Below the pieces are notes generated by a model, which made no database searches, was not told where the DNA came from, and worked only from the letters and a program-made list of their open reading frames with translations. A program made the translations under genes and the position numbers. A stretch of 26,996 bases of DNA from JABMRP01 sp964444795 (GTDB lineage Bacteria; Planctomycetota; Planctomycetia; Pirellulales; Thermoguttaceae). The stretch spans positions 1 to 26,996 of the forward strand of contig CAYUIQ010000113.1 of NCBI GenBank assembly GCA_964444795.1, in the 5' to 3' direction. Below, one piece after another: positions 22,354 to 26,996 of this stretch. Every line of letters starts with the position of its first letter. Within the stretch, counting starts at the first letter, position 1.

Positions 22354-25300
22354 ATCTTTTGTTCGCAATCCGGTGAAGGTGTCGGTCGGCGTGCTGATCG
22401 TGGCGCTGTTTGGCTCCATTGCCTGGATGCGGATGCCGATGCAGCTGACGCCGGAGGTCGAGATCCCCAAGATCTCCATCCAAACCCGCTGGCCCGGCGC
22501 CAGTCCGCACGAAATCGAACGCGAGATCATCCAGGAGCAAGAGGAGCAGTTGCAGAGCGTCGAGGGCGTGACCAAGATGTCCAGCGAGTGTAACAACTCG
22601 TCGGGTACCGTGACGCTCGAATTCAAGGTGGGCACCGATCTCGCCGAGTCGCTGCTGAAGGTCAACTCTCGATTGCAGCAGGTTCCCGAGTATCCCGAGG
22701 AAGCCGACGAACCGGTCATCAGCACCTCCGACCCGCGGGCCAACGCGATCGCCTGGTTCATCCTCCGGCCGCGGGTGGCGTCGGGTGAGGAGATCGAGGC
22801 CTTCGCGGCCGAAAACCCCGACCTGGAGCCGTTGCTGCGTCCGGCCATGGCCGCGCACAACGCCGGATTGCGAAACCAGCGGATGCTGGCGCTCGTCGAA
22901 GAGCATCCCGAGGTCGTCGAGCGGGTGAAAGACTTGCTGGCCCCGGACATCGAGGTGCCCAAGCTTCGCCGGTATGCCGAGGACTTCATCGAATCGCGGT
23001 TCGAACGGGTGCCCGGCGTCTCCAACGCCAATGTGTACGGCGGCCGGGAAGAAGAGTTGCAGGTGGTCGTCGATCCCCAGCGGCTCGCCGCGCGCCAGGT
23101 CACCATGCTCGATATCCGCAACGCCCTGCGGCGCGAGAACCGCGATATTTCGGCCGGCGACCTTTGGGAGGGCAAACGCCAGTACGTGATCCGCATCCTC
23201 GGCCGTTTCCGCAAGCCCGAGCAGGTGGCCGACGTGATCGTCGCCCATGGCGACGGCGCCGCGGTCCACCTCCGCGACGTCGCCGAAGTGCGGCACGATT
23301 TCAAGAAGCCGACCGCCGTGGTGAAAAACTTCGGCACCCCCTGCCTGGCCGTCAACTGTGTGCGCGAGACGGGCGCCAACGTGCTGGACGTGATGGACGG
23401 GCTGCAAGAGGTCAACGCCCGATTGAATCGGGATCTGCTCAAGCGCGAGGGCCTCGAGTTGATCCAAGTCTACGATCAGACCGAGTACATCGACTCGGCC
23501 CTGCATCTGGTCTGGCAAAACATCGTCGTCGGCGGGCTGCTCACCATTGGCGTGTTGCTGCTCTTTCTTCGCAGCGGCCGTTCGACGATCGTCATCGCCT
23601 TGGCTATTCCCACGAGCCTCATCGGCACCTTCCTGATGCTCAATCTGATGGGCCGTTCGCTCAACGTGATCAGTCTGGCCGGGCTGGCGTTCGCGGTGGG
23701 GATGCTCGTGGACAACGCGGTGGTCGTGCTGGAAAACTGTTACCGGCATTCCCAAATGCGAGACGATCCGTTTACCGCGTCGGTGCGCGGCGCCAAAGAG
23801 GTCTGGGGCGCCGTGATCGCCTCGACCTTGACCACCCTGGCCGTCTTCCTGCCGGTCTTATTCATCGAGGAGGAGGCCGGGCAACTCTTTCGCGACATCG
23901 CTCTGGCGATCAGTTCCGCCGTGGGGCTCTCGCTGATTGTCTCGGTAACCGTCATTCCCACGGCCGCGGCCAGATTACTGCGCCAGCGCAACGGGACGCC
24001 CGGCGAAGAGGATGACCCGGCGTCGTCCGGCTCCGGCGACGAAGACTCCCCGGGCGACCGCGTTGCCGGGGCGAACCCCTTGAGGCAAGTGCTCAGCGTG
24101 GTCGATGCGCAGGCCGGCCGGTTCGTCGACGGCGTGGTCGGCGTCAATCGGTTTCTGCAACGCAGTGCCTGGCTCCGTCTGGCGGTCGTGGCGGCGTTCG
24201 TCACAACGGCGGTCGGATTGAGCTACGCGATGATGCCGCAAGTCGAGTATCTGCCGGCGGGTAACCGCAATCTGGTGATCGCCATCATGTTGCCGCCGCC
24301 GGGGTACAACATCGACCGGTCGTTGGAGATCGGCACCGAACTGGAAGAGGCCACGCGCCCCTTTTGGGACGTCTTCGATCCCCAGGCCGAAGAGGGCCAA
24401 CAAGCCGGGCGGCCCGACGTTCCGGAGATCGCCGACTACTTCTTCGTCGCCCGGGGACGTCAGGTGTTCATGGGGCTTCGGGCGATGGATCCCAACCGGG
24501 CTGGCGAACTGGTGGGGCTGATCTATGAACTCACCTCGGAGATGCCGGGCACCATCGTTCGGGCGAGCCAGCGGAGTTTGTTTTCCCGCGAGCTGGCCAC
24601 CGGCCGAACCGTCGACATCGAGATCACCGGCCCGGAACTCCAGCCGCTGATCAATGTGGGGCGCGATATCTTCTTCCAGCTCAGCCCCGCCGCCGAGGAG
24701 AACCAAGTCGTCCAAGGCGGCCGGGCATTTCCACGGCCGAGTCTCGATCTGAAGAGTCCCGAGTTGCACATCGAGCGAAAGCTGGAACAGGCCGCCGACA
24801 TGGGCATCAGTACCGAAGAGTTGGGCTACACGGTCGATGCGGCGTTTGACGGAGCGTACGCAACCGATTACTACGTTGGTGGCGACAAGATCGACCTGAC
24901 GATCGTCGGCGACCCGCAGTTTGCCAATCGCACGCAGGATCTGCGCCAACTGACCATGCACTCGTCGTCCGGCGACATGACGCGCCTCGACGGGTTGGCC
25001 GACGTGACCTATACCGGCGGCCCCGAGCAAATCAACCGCCGCGAGCGGCAACGGGCGATCACCATTTCGGTCACGCCCCCGCGCGACATGCCCCTGGAGC
25101 AGGCGATCGACGAGATCAACGAGAAGATCGTCGAGCCGCTGGTCGAGTCGGACAGACTGGGCGACGAGTACCAGATTCATCTGGCCGGTACGGCCGACAA
25201 ACTGCTAGCCACCTGGAACGCCCTGCGGTGGAATTTTCTCCTCGCCCTGTTGCTGACCTACCTGCTGATGGCCGCCCTGTTCGAGTCGTGGCTCTATCCG

Positions 25301-25771
25301 CTGGTGATCATCTTTAGTGTGCCGCTCGGCGCGGTTGGCGGGTTGATCGGGCTGGCTCTGTTGAACCAGTACCTGGCGCTGCTGCCCAACAGTACGCCGC
25401 AAACGCTCGACGTGCTGACTATGCTCGGGTTCGTCATCCTCATCGGCACGGTGGTCAACAACCCGATCCTCATCGTCCACCAGTCGCTCAATCATATTCG
25501 CCAAGAAGGGATGACGCCGGGCGAAGCGATCCTGGCCAGCGTGCGGACGCGGATTCGGCCCATCTTCATGACCACCTCAACCACGGTCCTGGGTCTCTCG
25601 CCGCTGGTCTTCTTCCCCGGCGCCGGCAGCGAACTCTACCGCGGCCTCGGGTCGGTCGTCTTGGGCGGACTGCTGGTATCCACCGTCTTCACCCTGGTGC
25701 TGGTCCCCACGCTCTTCAGTCTCCTGATGGAGGCCAAGGCGGCGCTGGTTCGCAGGTTCTTCTGTCGGTGA
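22340..25771 (+). CDS. RND-family inner-membrane efflux transporter
   Basis: The 1143-residue protein has the full RND plan: TM1 at about 12-32, a large periplasmic loop, TM2-6 from about residue 393, a charged cytoplasmic linker (NGTPGEEDDPASSGSGDEDS), TM7, a second periplasmic loop and TM8-12 to the C-terminus. TM4 carries GMLVDNAVVVLEN, where D458 is kept but the second Asp of AcrB-type pumps is Asn459. TM10 has GTVVNNPILIVHQ. The first periplasmic loop contains an extra charged helical stretch (about 149-212) not typical of AcrB. It should export a substrate by proton antiport together with the adaptor encoded just upstream, whose gene overlaps by 14 bases. The start has no ribosome-binding site of its own, consistent with coupling. 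The substrate class (drug, metal or lipid) is unknown. Confidence 0.95.
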   Translation: MQLIESFVRNPVKVSVGVLIVALFGSIAWMRMPMQLTPEVEIPKISIQTRWPGASPHEIEREIIQEQEEQLQSVEGVTKMSSECNNSSGTVTLEFKVGTDLAESLLKVNSRLQQVPEYPEEADEPVISTSDPRANAIAWFILRPRVASGEEIEAFAAENPDLEPLLRPAMAAHNAGLRNQRMLALVEEHPEVVERVKDLLAPDIEVPKLRRYAEDFIESRFERVPGVSNANVYGGREEELQVVVDPQRLAARQVTMLDIRNALRRENRDISAGDLWEGKRQYVIRILGRFRKPEQVADVIVAHGDGAAVHLRDVAEVRHDFKKPTAVVKNFGTPCLAVNCVRETGANVLDVMDGLQEVNARLNRDLLKREGLELIQVYDQTEYIDSALHLVWQNIVVGGLLTIGVLLLFLRSGRSTIVIALAIPTSLIGTFLMLNLMGRSLNVISLAGLAFAVGMLVDNAVVVLENCYRHSQMRDDPFTASVRGAKEVWGAVIASTLTTLAVFLPVLFIEEEAGQLFRDIALAISSAVGLSLIVSVTVIPTAAARLLRQRNGTPGEEDDPASSGSGDEDSPGDRVAGANPLRQVLSVVDAQAGRFVDGVVGVNRFLQRSAWLRLAVVAAFVTTAVGLSYAMMPQVEYLPAGNRNLVIAIMLPPPGYNIDRSLEIGTELEEATRPFWDVFDPQAEEGQQAGRPDVPEIADYFFVARGRQVFMGLRAMDPNRAGELVGLIYELTSEMPGTIVRASQRSLFSRELATGRTVDIEITGPELQPLINVGRDIFFQLSPAAEENQVVQGGRAFPRPSLDLKSPELHIERKLEQAADMGISTEELGYTVDAAFDGAYATDYYVGGDKIDLTIVGDPQFANRTQDLRQLTMHSSSGDMTRLDGLADVTYTGGPEQINRRERQRAITISVTPPRDMPLEQAIDEINEKIVEPLVESDRLGDEYQIHLAGTADKLLATWNALRWNFLLALLLTYLLMAALFESWLYPLVIIFSVPLGAVGGLIGLALLNQYLALLPNSTPQTLDVLTMLGFVILIGTVVNNPILIVHQSLNHIRQEGMTPGEAILASVRTRIRPIFMTTSTTVLGLSPLVFFPGAGSELYRGLGSVVLGGLLVSTVFTLVLVPTLFSLLMEAKAALVRRFFCR

Positions 25772-25824
25772 AATCCAAAGAATCGACGATGCGCGCGGAA
25801 GCTCCCACGGACAGATCGCGGGAC

Positions 25825-25850
25825 GCGGGCTCGATTCCCGCCGCCTTTAC
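25825..25850 (+). other. tRNA T-arm-like sequence, possible remnant attachment site
   Basis: GCGGG-CTCGATT-CCCGC (25825-25841) has the 5-bp stem and 7-base loop of a tRNA T-arm, with the loop differing from the TTCGANN consensus at its first base. It is followed by CGCCTTTA, which resembles a 3' acceptor strand. No D-arm, anticodon arm or 5' acceptor strand is visible upstream. It lies at the border between the efflux genes and gene debris. Confidence 0.3.
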
Positions 25851-26269
25851 GGGCGCAACTCGAACTCACCCGGCTGCCATGACTTGTCGAACCAAGGTTC
25901 CAGCGGTCCGTAGAGTCGCAGGATAACAAACCAACCTTTGTCGGGAACGGTCTGAATCCAGTTCTTCTCCTTGCCTTTGGGTGCGCTGGGTCCGAAGAGG
26001 AGTTCCACGGAACCGTCTGCATTCACGGCGAGGTCATCGCGCTGGTTGTTCTTGCTGGGAAAAGGTTGATCCGTCTGCAATTCGGAACGAGTCCGCGGAT
26101 CGTAAACCACAACGGACCAGAAATCCTTGGCGGGTACGTTGGGCGGAATCCTCAATTTGTAGGTTTTGCCACCGTTCAGGTAGTCGCCGGCTTTGTCCTT
26201 CTCGCAATAGGCATATTGCGATCCCTTGCCGACCATTTTGACGGCCACCGCGGGCGTGTTGACCGTTGT
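25847..26269 (-). pseudogene. DUF1254/DUF1214-family protein, C-terminal fragment
   Basis: About 140 residues of the C-terminal DUF1214 domain are intact. They start near NTPAVAVKMVGKGSQYAYCE and continue with GGKTYKLRIPPNVPAKDFWS, VVVYDPRTRSELQTDQPFP, NADGSVELLFGPSAPKGKE, GWFVILRLYGPLEPWFDKSW and the end GEFELRP. Whole proteins of this family are about 450 residues with an N-terminal DUF1254 domain, which is missing. At about 26269 the similarity stops, and upstream sequence on this strand is the antisense of a transposase fragment. The frame stays open to 26521 but encodes nothing family-like there. The function of the family is poorly defined. The fragment is most likely inactive. Confidence 0.82.
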
Positions 26270-26460
26270 GCTTCTCGAAAAAACTGGAAAATCTGGAGGC
26301 GGCCTTCGCCATGTTCGCGGCCTGGTACAATTTCTGCTGGCAGACCCGGAAGCCGGGAAAGCAAGGGGGCAAGCGGCCGACGGCTGCCATGATGGCCGGG
26401 GTTGCCGGGCACATCTGGAGCTTTGGCGAGCTGTTTGAGGAGATGCTGAAGAACTACTGA
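26266..26460 (+). pseudogene. DDE transposase, C-terminal fragment
   Basis: About 64 codons from TTG 26266 to TGA 26460 read CFSKKLENLEAAFAMFAAWY, NFCWQTRKPG, then PTAAMMAGVAGHIWSFGELF. This is the usual tail of DDE-type transposases of the kind ending in SKKLENH, then YNFCR, TPAMAAG and HVWS. The catalytic acidic residues lie upstream in whole proteins and are missing here. Terminal inverted repeats cannot be identified. The fragment abuts the DUF1254 fragment on the opposite strand with no space, so the junction records an insertion followed by deletion. Family assignment is by pattern memory. Confidence 0.65.
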
Positions 26461-26940
26461 TTATCGCTTCTCTGGAGGCCAGCCAAAGCGATGCGTGGTC
26501 CAGGATAACGCTAGCCCCCAAATGAGCATCGCCGCGCCAAAGCTGCCTGATATATAGTTGAATGGCATCGGCAGCAAGGAGGAAATGCTCGCCAACAGCC
26601 CGCCTACAGCAACGGCTGTTAGTGACAGCCCGCCATTGAGAGTTGCGTTGCTTCTCGCTTGCTCTAGTTCGGCGTTGCGGGGCAGGAGTTCACGCAGTTC
26701 TTCCTCGCGCGAATTGAGCTTTTCTTGAAGTACATGGATTCGTTCATTCAGTGCCGCTACGTGCTCTGCCTCCGCTTCCTCTGCCCGCACAGCGGCAGTT
26801 TTTGCTTTTCGCTGTGCTTTGTCGTGGGCTTTCTCGCCCTTGACCGTCTGCTCATCCGGTGTATCCGGCACTGCGTCGGCATCGTGTGCCGCAACGCTCT
26901 TTACCTTCTCGTAGCTCGGGCTTCCACCAGCCTCATTCAC
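26461..26940 (-). CDS. Small coiled-coil protein with two membrane helices
   Basis: I do not recognise this 159-residue protein. From GTG 26940, with AAGGA about ten bases upstream, it has a polar N-terminal segment. A charged helical region at about 37-93 (AHDKAQRKAKTAAVRAEEAE, then ALNERIHVLQEKLNSREEEL) should form a coiled coil. Two hydrophobic segments follow, at about 104-124 (LTAVAVGGLLASISSLLPMP) and 129-148 (ISGSFGAAMLIWGLALSW), and it ends GWPPEKR. It is probably an inner-membrane protein with a cytoplasmic coiled coil. The stop codon abuts the stop of the transposase fragment. The stretch looks more AT-rich than the rest of the window, in line with an accessory origin. Confidence 0.65.
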   Translation of the reverse strand: MNEAGGSPSYEKVKSVAAHDADAVPDTPDEQTVKGEKAHDKAQRKAKTAAVRAEEAEAEHVAALNERIHVLQEKLNSREEELRELLPRNAELEQARSNATLNGGLSLTAVAVGGLLASISSLLPMPFNYISGSFGAAMLIWGLALSWTTHRFGWPPEKR

Positions 26941-26996
26941 CCCTAGTCCTTAACGAAGCGACCCCTTCACGTTAATTGCATGAAAAAACTCGAAAC

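Noticed and set aside
25760..25850. A complete tRNA gene
   Set aside because: Only the T-arm and part of an acceptor strand can be matched; D-arm, anticodon arm and 5' strand are absent.

Overview
The window looks like chromosomal DNA from a GC-rich planctomycete, probably of the Pirellulales type. This is an inference from several features: intergenic gaps filled with several families of palindromic repeats, a cytoplasmic zinc-ribbon protein with a membrane segment and STN-like repeats, a large von Willebrand A protein with a glycine-rich tail, a GGDD-type phosphofructokinase, and a mixed set of housekeeping genes in short transcription units. I see no rRNA, complete tRNA, CRISPR array or intact mobile element.

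Layout. Positions 52-7050 are all on the minus strand. In transcription order they hold an M24 aminopeptidase, accB, accC (the last two 6 bases apart), a probable pyrophosphate-dependent phosphofructokinase, a membrane-anchored EF-hand protein, a proline-rich lipoprotein, a CheY-like receiver and pcm. Positions 7312-8945 hold larB and nnrD on the plus strand with a 4-base overlap. A large von Willebrand A protein follows (9250-11715) and ends at a strong bidirectional hairpin. The histidine genes hisD, hisC and hisB run on the minus strand from 15218 to 11845, with repeat-filled gaps between them. hisD carries an in-frame TAG at codon 360, ahead of two of its zinc ligands. Divergent from hisD is a 977-residue zinc-ribbon/transmembrane/STN-repeat protein, whose start lies just past a 27-bp perfect inverted repeat. 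Next comes aroF (DAHP synthase), then a convergent STAS-domain gene, then a membrane-fusion/RND efflux pair (20959-25771). The last 1.2 kb is accessory debris: a 3' fragment of a DUF1254/DUF1214 gene abutting a C-terminal transposase fragment, then a small coiled-coil membrane protein. A tRNA T-arm-like sequence marks the left edge of that region.

The most interesting element is the 5' leader of aroF (about 18840-19061). A 25-codon open frame with a good ribosome-binding site (GGAG, six bases before ATG 18871) encodes six consecutive aromatic residues, Tyr-Phe-Trp-Phe-Tyr-Phe. It is followed by a textbook intrinsic terminator (18974-19011) 50 bases before the aroF start. A segment just after the aromatic codons (18918-18926) can pair with the left arm of the terminator. 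This is the architecture of ribosome-mediated transcription attenuation. The leader samples all three aromatic aminoacyl-tRNAs, which suits the first common step of the shikimate pathway. I have not seen this described for a planctomycete, but I could not search for it.
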